Positions 21,252-35,487 of a stretch of DNA of 64,000 nucleotides are shown here, one piece after another. Every line of letters begins with the position of its first letter. Within the stretch, counting starts at the first letter, position 1. The stretch comes from Nectonema munidae. Taxonomy: Eukaryota > Nematomorpha > Nectonematoida > Nectonematidae. Both the position numbers and the translations under genes were made by a program. The DNA is taken from contig JAUIRK010000148.1 of the NCBI GenBank assembly GCA_030549495.1, positions 62,001-126,000 on the forward strand. Direction: 5' to 3'. The notes under the pieces were generated by a model that saw only the letters and a program-made list of their open reading frames with translations, did not search any database and had not been told where the DNA came from.

Positions 21252-24200
21252 ATGGCGCTTTCCAAAAATTTAAAACAAACTAGAAAAAAGAAAGAAAGAA
21301 ATAAAAAAAATATACAGGATAAGAGTATACTAAAATACTCTAATAAATATAAAAAATATAATAAAACGAGTAAAGGAATTTCAAGACATAAAAAATTCCA
21401 GAAAAAGATTCAGGAATACCCTAAAATGTTTAAGAAAGAGAAAAGGAAAGACAGTTTAAAGAAATATCAAAAAGGGTTGAAGAGAAAAGAAAATGTTAGA
21501 AGGTACTTGAAAAGCGAAAAGGGAAAAGAAGCCTTGAACAAATATTTAAAAAGTGAAAAGGGAAAGAAACGTTCTACAAAATATTTAAAAAGTGAAAAGG
21601 GAAAGAAACGTTCCACAAAATATTTAAAAAGTGAAAAGGGAAAGAAACGTTCCACAAAATATTTAAAAAGTGAAAAGGGAAAGAAACGTTCCACAAAATA
21701 TTTAAAAAGTGAAAAGGGAAAGAAACGTTCCACAAAATATTTAAAAAGTGAAAAGGGAAAGAAACGTTCCACAAAATATTTAAAAAGTGAAAAGGGAAAG
21801 AAACGTTCCACAAAATATTTAAAAAGTGAAAAGGGAAAGAAACGTTCCACAAAATATTTAAAAAGTGAAAAGGGAAAGAAACGTTCCACAAAATATTTCA
21901 AAGGTGAAAAAGGAAAAGAAGCCTTAAGGAACTATTTCAAAGGTGAAAAAGGAAAAGAAGCCTTGAGGAACTATTTCAAAGGTGAAAAAGGAAAAGAAGC
22001 CTTAAGGAACTATTTCAAAGGTGAAAAAGGAAAAGAAGCCTTAAGGAACTATTTCAAAGGTGAAAAAGGAAAGGAAGCCTTAAGGAACTATTTCAAAGGT
22101 GAAAAAGGAAAAGAAGCCTTGAGGAAATATTTCAAAGGTGAAAAAGGAAAAGAAGCCTTGAGGAAATATTTCAAAGGTGAACGAGGAAAATATAAACTTA
22201 TAAAAGCAGTACGAAAATACACCACAAGTCTTAAATGGAGATTTAGAAGAAGGTACATTTCCAGTAGATATGCAAAAAGTATTCGCGGAAAACAAAAACT
22301 AGCAGGTATTTTGTATAGATATGTTAGAAGTTTAAAGGCAAAAGAGAACATGATGAAGAGAATTAAAAACTATCTCTATCTAGAAAGTAATAAAGAACAA
22401 AAATGGCTAAAGATAGCTAAAATTGTTTATAAAAAAAGTATCAAATTAAATAAAAGGGAAATACGAAAAAGAACTATTTTAGCCGCGAAAAGAGTGAAAA
22501 ATAAGTATCAGCATATTTTCAAAAAAATATCTTGGTTCAACTCAGAAAATTTTATTACGCATGGTAATGAAAATGTGGTATATGAACACAGATCCAAAGA
22601 AGCTTTGGTGAATATTTTTATAAATCACACATTTGAATTCGGTAAACAAATGCTATCTTTTAAATTTCCTAAAAATATTGATAATAAAGAAAATGTCAAA
22701 AAATTGGAAATAACGTATAAAAATTTAAGACTTTATATTTGTGATTATTTAAAGGAGCATATAAATAAAGTGACTGAGGAAAACATTTGCTCCTTTTTTG
22801 AAAACAATAAACACTTATGCCAAAAGACAGATAATGTAAAAATAAACTTATTTTTGAGGCATTTATCTCATCAAGTTTATTATCGCAGACAAGAATGGGT
22901 TTCAAACTTAATTTATTTTTTCCAAAAATTTAAATTTTTATGTGAAACAATTATTTCGAAGTATAGGATTTGTTCTTCAAATGACAAAATGTGTGCTATT
23001 TTTGGATTATTTTGTCATAAAAAAGGTCATGAAGATTTTTTTCAAAAATTTGGATATTATACCTCTAGAGTTTATGACTTTAAGAATTCAAAAAACCTCT
23101 TGCCAAATATGCCCAGGTATACGTGTACAAATGATTGTGTTCTTCCATCAGATGAAGACAAAAATGAAGTTTTCAATTTTTTAAGTGTTATTGAAAAAGC
23201 TAAAATTAAACAATATCGTTTTATTATTCAAAAAATAAAAGAATGTAAAAATGTCATTAAAGTGGATTCAATTTATTCCCTACCCATGTTTAGACGTCAT
23301 CATCCTGAAATTTGTTATTTGAAAAATACTTGTAAAAGTTGGTATGTTCTAATCAACCGATTGTCTATCCACTCACCGAATTGTCGTAAATTATTGAAGA
23401 TGATAAGTGAATTGATTTTTTCTCACAATTATATAACAGATTTGGACAGAGCTTTTATTCTTGCTGATTTTGACTACTTACTAAAAATTTTAAAAATCAA
23501 GACAGTGAAGAAGAATTTAAGCTTTATTTCGAAGAAAAAAACTAAAAATAACATATCGCATTTAAAGGAAGTTTACTCAAACAATATACTTGAATTTGAA
23601 ATTAACTGTTCAGATCTTCCTGATATAAAATGCTGTTTATGTAATATACTTGAAACTACTAAAAACATACACACTTGTAAAAAATCATGGAAAGGATTTG
23701 ATAAAGTGCCTTCATTTCGAAATTATTTTCATAATCTGTACTTAGTGAAAGAAAAAGAAGATGAGGAAATTATTATTTGTAATTATTGTTATAGTTCCTT
23801 AACTTATTATAAATTTCCAGCACGTTGTATAGCGAACAACATGGATACTGGAGAAATTCCAGCTGAAATTCAAGATTTGACAAACTTGGAGAAATTATTT
23901 ATAGCAAAAGCTAAATCTTTCCAGACGATTATAAAACTTAATTCTAATTTCCAATATTATAAAAAAGGTACACTTTCTGCATTAAGTGGTTGTCGAGTAG
24001 ATATTCCACTTCCTTTAAATGAAACATTAAAACAACTAGAAGAGGAAACAGATTGGTTTTCATTATACCCATCAAAATATATACTAATTCATAATATAGT
24101 AAAAGAAGAGCATTTGTTCCGTGAAGTGGTGAATCTGAAAAAGTTACATAAAGCTCTTGTATGGTTGAAGAGAAATAATCAATTTTACAAAAATGTTCGC

Positions 24201-27200
24201 CTTCCTGATTCTTACGAAGATCTTTTCCAGATTAAAAATGAAGATCAAGGAAAAGAAGGTAACACTTCTAATGAAATAGAACTACATGATGCATCACAGC
24301 AACCCTGCTCTGATTCGGATAACATCAAAAGTATGTTACATAAACTGAACTCAAATGATATCGACATGTTATTGGAACATTATACTGTTCAAGAAATGAG
24401 TAATGATAACAAGACTACTATAATGGAAGTAGAAAATTTTTATGAATTACTTAAAATTGATGCAAAACCTATTGGATATCAGAAAAAAAATGTTGACTTA
24501 CTCTGTTTTCCACACTTGTTTCCAACTGGAAAGGGTGGAAAAAATTCTTTTAGAAAGGTGAATTTTCAGGAAAAAATGTATGAATAGACGAGATTGTTTT
24601 CCTCAGATTTACGATTCAGAAGAGATATACAATATTTGTTTTTTTTGTGTCAAGATTATGAACAAAGAGAATTGCGATCTCAAGTTTTTTCTACCCTCAG
24701 AAGTGTGAAAAACTTTGAAAATATTGGATATGATAAACTTATAAGTTTACTTCGAAGTAATGACAACTCTATCAAGTATAATATCCATAGGGTTCTTGGT
24801 AAAATACCTAATTCGGCTCAATATTGGTTTAAACCTAGATCACAATTAAAATCTATGGTTGAAGTATACGGGCCACCTATATTTTTCGTGACGCTTTCGC
24901 CCGCGGAATATGATTGGGATGATTTACATACCTACATAATAAAGCACAATTTAGATTTACAAAATAGTGGTTTTTCAACAAGTCAACTTGCTGTTCAAGA
25001 TCCTGTTTTAACCGCTAAGTTCATATACACACGATTTAGAGGAATTCTACAATTTGTTTTGAAAACCGAAGTGTTGGGAAAAGTTACCCATTGGTTTTAT
25101 AGAATAGAATATCAGTCAAGAGGGACACCTCATTTTCACTGTTTGTTTTGGGTTAAAGACGCCCCGTTAATTGGAAGTAATTCCGCACAATCAATTATTA
25201 ATTTTATTGGAAAATACATCTCTTGCAAGTTACCATCAAAGAGAAGTGACGCTGAAATGTACTCTCTTGTAAAAAAATATCAGTTGCATAAATGTGGTAA
25301 TTATTGTTTGAAGAAAATGAAAGTTGGAAAAAAGAGATGGCAAGTGTGTTGTAGATTTGGCTTTCCACGAAGAACAACAAAGTTTTTCATCCTACATGAT
25401 GTTGTTTCTTCAATTCTCGAAAGGAAAAGTTCTAAATTAAAAAAACGTCTCTATGAACTTAGCAGATCAAGTTATGAAACATACATAAATGATTACAACC
25501 CTCTTTTATTGAGCTTGTGGAAAGGAAATATTGATATACAGTATATTGGGGAAAACTCGTGTTCCATTGTAGAATACGTGTGTAAATATGTTTCCAAGTG
25601 TGAAAAATCGAATTTAAGTAATGAAGAATTGGGTTTAGATAGTGAAGCCATAATTTCTTCATTATATAAATGGGGTTTTAGGTGTTTAAAATCTAGAGAA
25701 ATTGGAGCATATGAAGCTTCTAATAAGTGGATTGTAAATAATCAATATGAGTTTTCTGAAAATTTTTGTTTTATAAATTCTGATCTCATTAATAATCGTA
25801 CAAGAGTACTTAAAAAGTTATCGAAAATGGAAAAAGAAAAAGAAAAAGATGAAATTTTCTGTGATGATTTTATTTCTTGTTATTATCCTAAACGCCCAAT
25901 TAATTTAGAGTCTTTAAATCTAAGAGAATTTGTTTCAAAATACAAAAGAGACTATAAAAGGGGTAAGAAAAGTTTCAAATTGGAAGGTAAGGATATATAT
26001 ATGAGCGAGCATAAAGAGCCTTACCTAGTTTATACTCAATTTTTTGATTTTGAAAATCAAAAAGAAAAGTATTTTCATTCTTTATTATTTATGAACATAC
26101 CCTGGCGTTTAGAATTAGATTTACTTTTAGAATGTACAACTTTTACAGATGCTTTTGAAAAGCATTGCCAAGTTAATGAAAATATTATGGAAATACATTT
26201 AAAAAAAAAAAAATTATATAGAAAAAAAGAAAAAGTAGAAAAAGAAGTTTCTAATAAAATTTTGAATCAAGATAAATACGAAGAGGATAACTCTAATGAA
26301 AACAAAGGTAAACATCATGATATATATCCTGTAGAACAAGTTTGCGAAGATTTGAAAACAACCAATGAAGAGTATAGTAAAAATGTTGAAAATCTCGATT
26401 CATTTGTTGAGACTTTAAAAGAAGATCAACTACGTATATATAAAGTCATCACATCTTCTATTAAAAAGTCTTTTTTGAAAAAGAACAAAATTTTGGTTGA
26501 TGACTCTTTTGTTGAAAACTTTAATCCCTTAAGAATGTTTGTTTCTGGATCAGCCGGAACAGGTAAGTCATACTTAATAAAATGCGTAATGCTTTATGCA
26601 GCTTCGTTAAGTAAAGAATATGGAAAAAATTGTCATGTTGTTTTAGGCGCTCCTACAGGTTTGAGTGCTGTTAATATTTCTGGTCAAACAATACATTCTA
26701 TATTTAAATTGCCAATTAATACAAAAAAAGGACTTAGAGAATATTATAGACCAATGACGTCAAACGATTTACAACTTTTTCAAGTAGGAATGTACGACGT
26801 CCATTGTGTTTTGATAGACGAAGTTAGCATGGTTTCTAATGAAACTCTTTTGTATATTCATTTAAGATTATGCGAATTTTTCAATAAAAAACTCTATGAT
26901 GATAATATATGGTTTGGTTCAGTGAATATTTTATTTTTCGGGGATCTTTTACAGATCCCTCCTGTCGATAGCCCCTTTATTTTTGAGAGTATAAATGCAA
27001 AAGATTTGAAAAAAATGACAGGATCAATTACTAAGGAATTCAATTTATGGTTACTTTTCACTTTTGAAGAGTTGAAAGTCAACCAAAGACAAAAGGAAAA
27101 AGACGATGATGCATTTCGAGAATGTCTACAGCGAATGAGAAAAGGATGTCTCTCCTACTCAGATTGTAAGTTATTAGAAAAAAGAAAAATCACATTCACT

Positions 27201-27833
27201 GGAAATGATGAAATACCAATCAAAAATGTTGTTGATGCATTTTTTGAAATTGACAATAAAATTTCAACAATTTGTCTGTTATCTAAAAAAATAATGGTCA
27301 AGCAATTCAATGAAGAAGTATTGAAAAGATTATTTAAAAAGACGTATGATGTTTTTGCTGTTGATGAATTAATTTGCAACAATAAGTTTCTTTCAAGAAA
27401 AGCAAAAGAAATTTTGAAAAAGAAGGATAAAGATGATAAAAATTCTTTTGGTCTTGAACCTTTATTAAAATTATCGATTGGGTGTAGAGTGATGCTAAGA
27501 AGAAATTTGGATATTTCTAATAAATTGGTTAATGGTTCAATAGGTACTATAGAAAATTTAATTTTCGATAAAAACGAAATAATAACAGGCGTTGTTGTTA
27601 ACTTCCAAACTATTTCAAAGAAAGTGAAAGTTACTCGTTGTAGACAAAAAATAAAAATATTTGATAGGGCGTATTTTTTTCGTGAACAATACCCCCTATC
27701 AATTGCTTACGCAATTACAATTCATAAGTCGCAAGGATTATCATTAAGCTCGGTGTTTGTTGACATTGGCACAAGTATATTCTCAGTAGGCCAATCCTAT
27801 GTCGCAGTATCAAGAGTAACAAGTTTATTTTAA
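21252..27833 (+). pseudogene. Helitron Rep/helicase gene, one in-frame stop, 3'-truncated
   Basis: A single reading frame of about 2190 codons interrupted only by TAG at 24585-24587; the first ATG is at 21252. Order: Lys-rich N terminus with 39-bp repeats, a Cys-rich region (about 23630-23830, CCLC, CNYC), the Helitron-like N-domain and the HUH Rep domain (GTPHFHCLFW near 25121-25150). The relaxase tyrosines follow in EYVCKYVSK near 25570-25597, then a Pif1-type helicase with Walker A GSAGTGKS (near 26550) and Walker B VLIDEVSM (near 26810). The last residues are YVAVSRVTSLF, where Helitron helicases normally continue. The end coincides with the start of a repeat found elsewhere (31,715; 36,570), so the 3' end is lost. 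Rolling-circle transposition function is known for the family; this copy looks dead by stop and truncation. Confidence 0.9.
21540..22200 (+). repeat. 39-bp coding minisatellite inside the Helitron N terminus
   Basis: Two blocks in frame. 21540-21890 is exactly 9 units encoding KYLKSEKGKKRST. 21891-22163 is 7 units encoding [K/N]YFKGEKGKEALR, then one partial unit ending GERGKYKL. A looser unit (RYLKSEKGKEALN) precedes them. Units within a block are almost identical in DNA, so expansion is recent. Since 39 is a multiple of three, frame is kept on both strands. Confidence 0.95.
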
Positions 27834-30632
27834 CATTTTAAAATGTCATAGTTAAATAAAACTGTCGAAAATTAATATATATTTTTTACTTTTTATGGGT
27901 CAGTAGTATAGGTCAGTATAATATTTTTCTAATAAATTTTAAATTATTTTTAGAGTGAAAAATGTCGATTAAATGTAAGAGTTTTGTTTGATAATCGTAG
28001 TCTACTTTTATTTAGTTTAGATACAACCTTTCTAATTTTTAACGAAGGGCATTCGTTAAAAATTATACCGACAGTGTGCGAAGAATAAATCACATTATTG
28101 ATTGATTTTAGAGCATAATTATGCGAAGAAAGATTAACACATGTTGCATTACGCGTTTGTGAGCGCAGTGAATTCTTATCTAACAAACGCTTCACCACAT
28201 CTTTAGCACGCGTGTGTGGTTTTGTCGATTGAATGTACGAATTTTGTTGGATAATCGTAGTCTACTTTTATTTAGTTTAGATACAACCTTTCTAATTTTT
28301 AACGAAGAGCATTCGTTATATTTATACCGACAGTGTGCGAATAATAAATCACATTATTGATTGATTTTAGACCATAACTATGCGAAGAAAGATTAACACA
28401 TGTTGCATTACGCGTTTGTGAGCGCAGGAAATTCTTATCTCGCATACGCTTCACCACATCTTTAGCACGCGTGTGTGGTTTATTTTATCGGTCTAGTGTA
28501 CGCTTACCTTATTTGTAGTGTTCCTAGCTTAAATCTTAGTCAAATATTAAAACGCTTATAACTTTCACATTTCTCAACAAAATGCATCATGCGATATACC
28601 AAATTAAAGCATTTTTTATGGGCTTTCAGAATACATTACTTATATCACAAGTACTTAAGAAATACCTTTTACTGTTTTTATTTTCCATGGGCTTCATACC
28701 ATTAATTAGCAGATAAGGGATGCATTTTAAACTAAAGCTCCTTTCATTAGGACAAATTTTTACCTATATTATGTGACAATTTCCAGCACAATTATAAAGC
28801 GACTCTACTCTCAGAATCTAAATTTATTTGTAGATTTTTATAAAATAGTATTAGTTTTTCCTTTTTTTTTTTATAAATTAACCTTCGTTTTTTTTATTGG
28901 TCAGTATAATGTTTATCTAATACATTTAAAATTATTTTTGAAGTTAAAAATGTAGATCGAATGTACAAGTTTTGTTGGATAATCGTAGTCCACTATTTAT
29001 TTTTAGATTTTTATAAAATCATTTTAGTTTTCGGTTTTTTATAAATTAACATTAGTTTTTTACTTCTTTTGAATTAATCATCCAAAATTTAAGCGCGGGT
29101 TTGATTTACACTTTGATTCGAAAAAAATATGTTTTGGATAAATATTATTTTTATTATTGTTTACTTCATATAAATTTCTAAAGAGAAGATAAAGAGATCA
29201 AAATATGTGTTTTAATCAATTTTTCTCAAAAAGTATTGAAGCTATGAGGTAGCAAAATATGAACAGAAAGTTTAATATTTTTTGATTTTTTAAAGAATAT
29301 TTTTCGATTCTTTGATCACAGAATTTTATTTTGATTATTTGACAAATATAATATTTAAAATCGTGCAAATTGCAAAGTATAGGTATTTTAAACAAAACAG
29401 TAATATATTTGAAGAAATATTTTTACAGTATAAAGAGTTTAGAAAACTCTTCTCTAATATGTAATGATATATTCTCATAACCTGTACGGTTGAACGCGGG
29501 TAGACAACTTGCGTGTTATCTCCAACCCGTATATTACGATGATTCTTCTCCAACCTGTATTCTACGATGATTCATCTCCAAACTATATACTACAATGATT
29601 CATCTCCAACCTGTATACTACGATAATTCATCTCCAACCTGTATACTACGATAATTCATCTCCAACCTGTATACTACGATGATTCATCTTCAAACTGTAT
29701 ACTACGATGGTTTCTATTCCATGTACAAATAACTAGGGAGACAATGTTCAACTTTCTGTTCACATTCTGCTAGATGTAAGATTTGATATACCTCATTCGG
29801 GGAGACGATGGTTCATCTACAACCTGTATACCGCGATAATTCATCTCCAACCTATCATTTCATATTTTGCTAGATGTAAGATTTGATATATCTCATTCGG
29901 GGAGAGGATGTTAGATAAGTTATTAATTTTTTCACGATATTAAATAATTAATTTTATCAAATAATCAAAATAAAATTCTGTAATCAAAGAATCGAAAAAT
30001 ATTTTTTAAAAAATCAAAAAATATCAAACTTTCTGTTCATATTTTGCTACCTCATACGATGTTACAAAAGTTATTACCTATACTTTGCAATTTGCACGAT
30101 TTTAAATATTATATTTGTCAAATAAACAAAATAAAATTCTGTAATCAAAGAATCGAAAAATATTCTTTAAAAAATCAAAAATATCAAACTTTCTGTTCAT
30201 ATTTTGCTACCTCATACGATGTTACAAAAGTTATTACCTATACTTTGCAATTTGCACGATTTTAAATATTATATTTGTCAAATAATCAAAATAAAATTCT
30301 GTAATCAAAGAATCGAAAAATATTCTTTAAAAAATCAAAAAATATCAAACTTTCTGTAAAAATATCAAACTTTCCGAAAAATATTCTTTAAAAAATCAAA
30401 AAATATCAAACTTTCTGTTCATATTTTGCTACCTTATACGATGTTACAAAAGTTATTACCTATACTTTGCAATTTGCACGATTTTAAATATTATATTTGT
30501 CGAATAATCAAAGAATCGAAAAATATTCAAATCAAAAAATATTTATTCTTTTTAAATATATCGTTGGCTCCCCTTACTTTTAGTTTCGTGTGTGCATAAT
30601 TTGATAAAAATTAATTATTAAAGACTAGGTTT
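27834..30632. repeat. AT-rich repeat tract after the Helitron
   Basis: No gene. 27961-28221 and 28222-28491 are a tandem doublet with GACAGTGTGCGA, TTGCATTACGCGTTTGTGAG and CACGCGTGTGTGG. From 28,705 it resumes the A-type repeat (AGGGATGCATTTTAAACTAA) with the 28-bp minisatellite at 29523-29712. From 30,000 to 30,520 a ~165-bp block (GAATCGAAAAATATTC ... GTTCATATTTTGCTACCTCA) recurs three times. Confidence 0.6.
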
Positions 30633-33600
30633 ATCAGAGGTCTGGCAAGACCTCCGGGGAGACAACACGCAAAACTTGCCAGCCTTATTATATATTTAAA
30701 TGTGTAAATCGTAAAATGCTTAAAAAATATACTTAAAATAAAAATTTTCAAAAAATATTTTACATACATATTGAAAGCCACATTTCAAAAATTCTACCTA
30801 AAAGTTAAAAAAATTTAACTTTGAAATTGCAGTTTTATTTCATAAAAACTATATGATTGGTTGAAATGTTTATGTAATATATAATAATAATAATACTACT
30901 ACCAATACTACTTTTTGAAAATTTTTACTTGTTTGATTTGAAGAAAGAATTCAACTGTTTTTCAATATTTCTTTTTCATGATATATATATCATTAGAAAG
31001 CTTATCGTTTGCTACATACTCTAGAATAATTTATTTTTGCAAAAGTTTTAACAAATTTTAATAAATGGACTTTACTTCGAAAAATTTTGTCTAAATTTTT
31101 GAAAAAATTACGGACCACCTTTTTGTTTACGCATAATGTGAAGATTTTTAAAAAAAATTGAATGAAAATGATATCATTGGAAAGGTATACTCTTTGTGGT
31201 TAACATAGGCTAGGTTATACAAATAAATATATTTTCATTTTTCCAAAATCTGCTTTTATGTGAGTTCAGTCAAGTTTTATCTAGTTTCAAAAAATACCAA
31301 TAATAATTAACGTTCTTAATTTATATAATATTTTTTCAATATTTTATATTCACAAAGGTAAAATATGATTTTTTACATTTTAAAATTTCATAGTTGAAGA
31401 AAACTGTCGAAAATTAATATATATTTTTTACTTTTTATGGGTCAGTAGTACAGGTCAGTATAATGTTTTTCTAATAAATTTAAAATTATTTTTAAAGTGA
31501 AAAATGTTGATCGAATGTACAAGATTTGAAGCTATACTCTTTGTGGGTAAAATAGGCTAGGTTTTACAAATAAATATATTTTTATTTTTCCAAAATCCGC
31601 TTTTATGTGAGGTCAGTCAACTTTTATCTAGTTTCAAAAAATACCAATAATTAACGTGATGAGTTTATATATTATTTCTTCAAAATTTTATATTCACAAA
31701 GGCAGAATATGGTTTTTAACATTTTAAAATGTCATAGTTAAATAAAACTGTCGAAAATTAATATTTATTTTTTACTTTTTATGGGTCAGTAGTATAGGTC
31801 AGTATAATATTTTTCTAATAAATTTTAAATTATTTTTCAAGTGAAAAATGTCGATTAAATGTACGAGTTTTGTTTGATAATCGTAGTCTACTTTTATTTA
31901 GTTTAGATACAACCTTTCTAATTTTTAACGAAGGGCATTCGTTATATTTATACCGACAGTGTGCGAGGAATAAATCACATTATTGATTGATTTTAGAGCA
32001 TAATTATGCGAAGAAAGATGAACACATGTTGCATTACGCGTTTGTGAGCGCAGTGAATTCTTATCTCGCATACGCTTCACCACATCTTTAGCACGCGTGT
32101 GTGGTTTATTAATGTCGATTGAATGTACGAATTTTGTTTGATAATCGTAGTCTACTTTTATTTAGTTTAGATACAATCTTTCTAATTTTTAACGAAGGGC
32201 ATTCGTTATATTTATACCGACAGTGTGCGAATAATAAATCACATTATTGATTGATTTTAGAGCATAACTATGCGAAGAAAGATGAACACATGTTGCATTA
32301 CGCGTTTGTGAGCGCAGTGAATTCTTATCTCGCATACGCTTCACCACATCTTTAGCACGCGTGTGTGGTTTATTTTATCGGGCTAGTGTACGCTTAGTTT
32401 ATTTGTAGTGTTCCTAGCTTAAATCTTAGTCAAATATTAAAACGCTTATAACTTTCACATTTCTCAACAAAATGCATCATGCGATATACCAAATTAAAGC
32501 ATTTTTTATGGGCTTTCAGAATACATTACTTATATCATAAGTACTTAAGAAATACCATTTTACTGTTTTTATTTTCCATGGGCTTCATACCATTAATTAG
32601 CAGATAAGGGATGCATTTTAAACTAAAGCTCCTTTCATTAGGACAAATTTTTACCTATATTATGTGACAATTTCCAGCACAATTATAAAGCGACTCTACT
32701 CTCAGAATCTAAATTTATTTGTAGATTTTTATAAAATAGTATTAGTTTTTCCATTTTTTTTATAAATTAACCTTCGTTTTTTTTATTGGTCAGTATAATG
32801 TTTTTCTAATAAATTTAAAAGCATTTTTTATGGGCTTTCAGAATACATTACTTATATCACAAGTACTTAAGAAATACCTTTTACTGTTTTTATTTTCCAT
32901 GGGCTTCATACCATTAATTAGCAGATAAGGGATGCATTTTAAACTAAAGCTCCTTTCATTAGGACAAATTTTTACCTATATTATGTGACAATTTCCAGCA
33001 CAATTATAAAGCGACTCTACTCTCAGAATCTAAATTTATTTGTAGATTTTTATAAAATAGTATTAGTTTTTCCATTTTTTTTATAAATTAACCTTCGTTT
33101 TTTTTATTGGTCAGTATAATGTTTTTCTAATAAATTTAAAATTATTTTTGAAGTTAAAAATGTAGATCGAATGTACAAGTTTTGTTGGATAATCGTAGTC
33201 CACTATTTATTTTTAGATTTTTATAAAATCATTTTAGTTTTTGGTTTTTTATAAATTAACATTAGTTTTTTACTTCTTTTGAATAATCATCCAAAATTTA
33301 AGTGCGGGTTTGATTTACACTTTGATTCGAAAAAAATATGTTTTGGATAAATATTTTTTTTATTATTGTTTACTGCATATAAATTTCTAAAGAGAAGATA
33401 AATAGATCAAAATATGTGTTTTAATCAATTTTTCTCAATAAGTATTGAAGCTATGAGGTAGCAAAATATGAACAGAAAGTTTGATATTTTTTGATTTTTT
33501 AAAGAATATTTTTCGATTCTTTGATCACAGAATTTTATTTTGATTATTTGACAAATATAATATTTAAAATCGTCCAAATTGCAAAGTATAGGTATTTTAA

Positions 33601-35180
33601 ACAAAGCAGTAATATATTTGAAGAAATAATTTTCAGTATAAAGAGTTTAGAAAACTCTTCTCTAATATGTAATGATATATTCTCATAACCTGTACGGTTG
33701 AACGCGGGTAGACAACTTGCGTTTTATCTCCAACCCGTATATTACGATGATTCTTCTCCAACCTGTATTCTACGATGATTCATCTCCAAACTATATACTA
33801 CAATGATTCATCTCTAACCTGTATACTACGATGATTCATCTCTAACCTGTATACTACGATGATTCATCTTCAACCTGTATACTACGATGGTTTCTATTCC
33901 ATGTACAAATAACTAGGGAGACAATGTTCAACTTTCTGTTCACATTCTGCTAGATGTAAGATTTGATATACCTCATTCGGGGAGACGATGCTACATAAGT
34001 TATTACCTATATACATTATACCTGTATACTACGATGGTTCATCTCCAACCTGTATACCGCGATAATTCATATCAAAGAATCGAAAAATATTTTTTAAAAA
34101 ATAAAAAAATATCAAACTTTCTGTTCATATTTTGCTACCTCATACGATGTTACAAAAGTTATTACCTATACTTTGCAATTTGCACGATTTTAAATATTAT
34201 ATTTGTCAAATAATCAAAATAAAATTCTGTAATCAAAGAATCGAAAAATATTCTTTAAAAAATCAAAAAATATCAAACTTTCTGTTCATATTTTGCTACC
34301 TCATACGATGTTACAAAAGTTATTACCTATACTTTGCAATTTGCACGATTTTAAATATTATATTTGTCGAATAATCAAAGAATCGAAAAATGTTCAAATC
34401 AAAAAATATTTATTCTTTTTAAATATATCGTTGGCTCCCCTTACTTTTAAAATTGAAAGATAAACCTAGTCTTTAATAATTAATTTTTATCAAATTATGC
34501 ACATACGTAACTAAAAGTAAGGGGAGCCAACGATATATTTAAAAAGAATAAATATTTTTTGATTTGAACATTTTTCGATTCTTTGATTATTCGACAAATA
34601 TAATATTTAAAATCGTGCAAATTGCAAAGTATAGGTAATAACTTTTGTAACATCGTATGAGGTAGCAAAATATGAACAGAAAGTTTGATATTTTTTGATT
34701 TTTTAAAGAATATTTTTCGATTCTTTGATTACAGAATTTTATTTTGATTATTTGACAAATATAATATTTAAAATCGTGCAAATTGCAAAGTATAGGTAAT
34801 AACTTTTGTAACATCGTATGAGGTAGCAAAATATGAACAGAAAGTTTGATATTTTTTTATTTTTTAAAAAATATTTTTCGATTCTTTGATATGAATTATC
34901 GCGGTATACAGGTTGGAGATGAACCATCGTAGTATACAGGTATAATGTATATAGGTAATAACTTATGTAGCATCGTCTCCCCGAATGAGGTATATCAAAT
35001 CTTACATCTAGCAGAATGTGAACAGAAAGTTGAACATTGTCTCCCTAGTTATTTGTACATGGAATAGAAACCATCGTAGTATACAGGTTGAAGATGAATC
35101 ATCGTAGTATACAGGTTAGAGATGAATCATCGTAGTATACAGGTTAGAGATGAATCATTGTAGTATATAGTTTGGAGATG
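30633..35180. repeat. Direct segmental duplication, copy 1
   Basis: Starts ATCAGAGGTCTGGCAAGACC and matches 35488-40036 with an offset of 4855 bp at the start, with very few differences over most of its length. It contains the 240-bp doublet (31,848-32,380), two partial A-type units and the left arm and most of the right arm of a palindrome. No gene is seen. 209-300 bp of unique DNA separates it from copy 2. Confidence 0.8.
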
Positions 35181-35280
35181 AATCATCGTAGAATACAGGT
35201 TGGAGAAGAATCATCGTAATATACGGGTTGGAGATAAAACGCAAGTTGTCTACCCGCGTTCAACCGTACAGGTTATGAGA
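33681..35280. repeat. 1.6-kb palindrome with 769-bp arms
   Basis: Arms 33681-34449 and 34512-35280 are inverted copies symmetric about 34480.5 with no net indel where I checked (TCTCATAACC/GGTTATGAGA at the outer ends, TTGGCTCCCC/GGGGAGCCAA at the inner ends). The 62-bp spacer also occurs, inverted, near 30,577-30,635. Such perfect arms can be a recent inverted duplication or a fold-back sequencing artefact. Confidence 0.85.
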
Positions 35281-35487
35281 TATATATATACTTAAAAAAT
35301 TTTAAATGTTTCTTTTAATAATTTTATTTTTTTTGATTTATTAAAAATGGATATAACAAGTAATCATGCGTGAAAACTCCAATACTTTTCTTATTCTGTT
35401 TACATGTTGTGATGAATAGAAAGAATCTGAAAGGCTGGAGCTTTTATTCAACAAATAGCGCGTGAAAAGACATAACTACATATATAT

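Noticed and set aside
21467-21901. A 144-codon minus-strand frame of repeated KYFVERFFPFSLF.
   Set aside because: Reverse reading of the 39-bp coding minisatellite; open only because the unit is a multiple of three.
29523-29712. Regular ~28-bp repeats that look a little like a CRISPR array (also 16,675, 33,725, 38,583).
   Set aside because: Units are contiguous without unique spacers, the genome is eukaryotic and no cas genes exist; it is a minisatellite.
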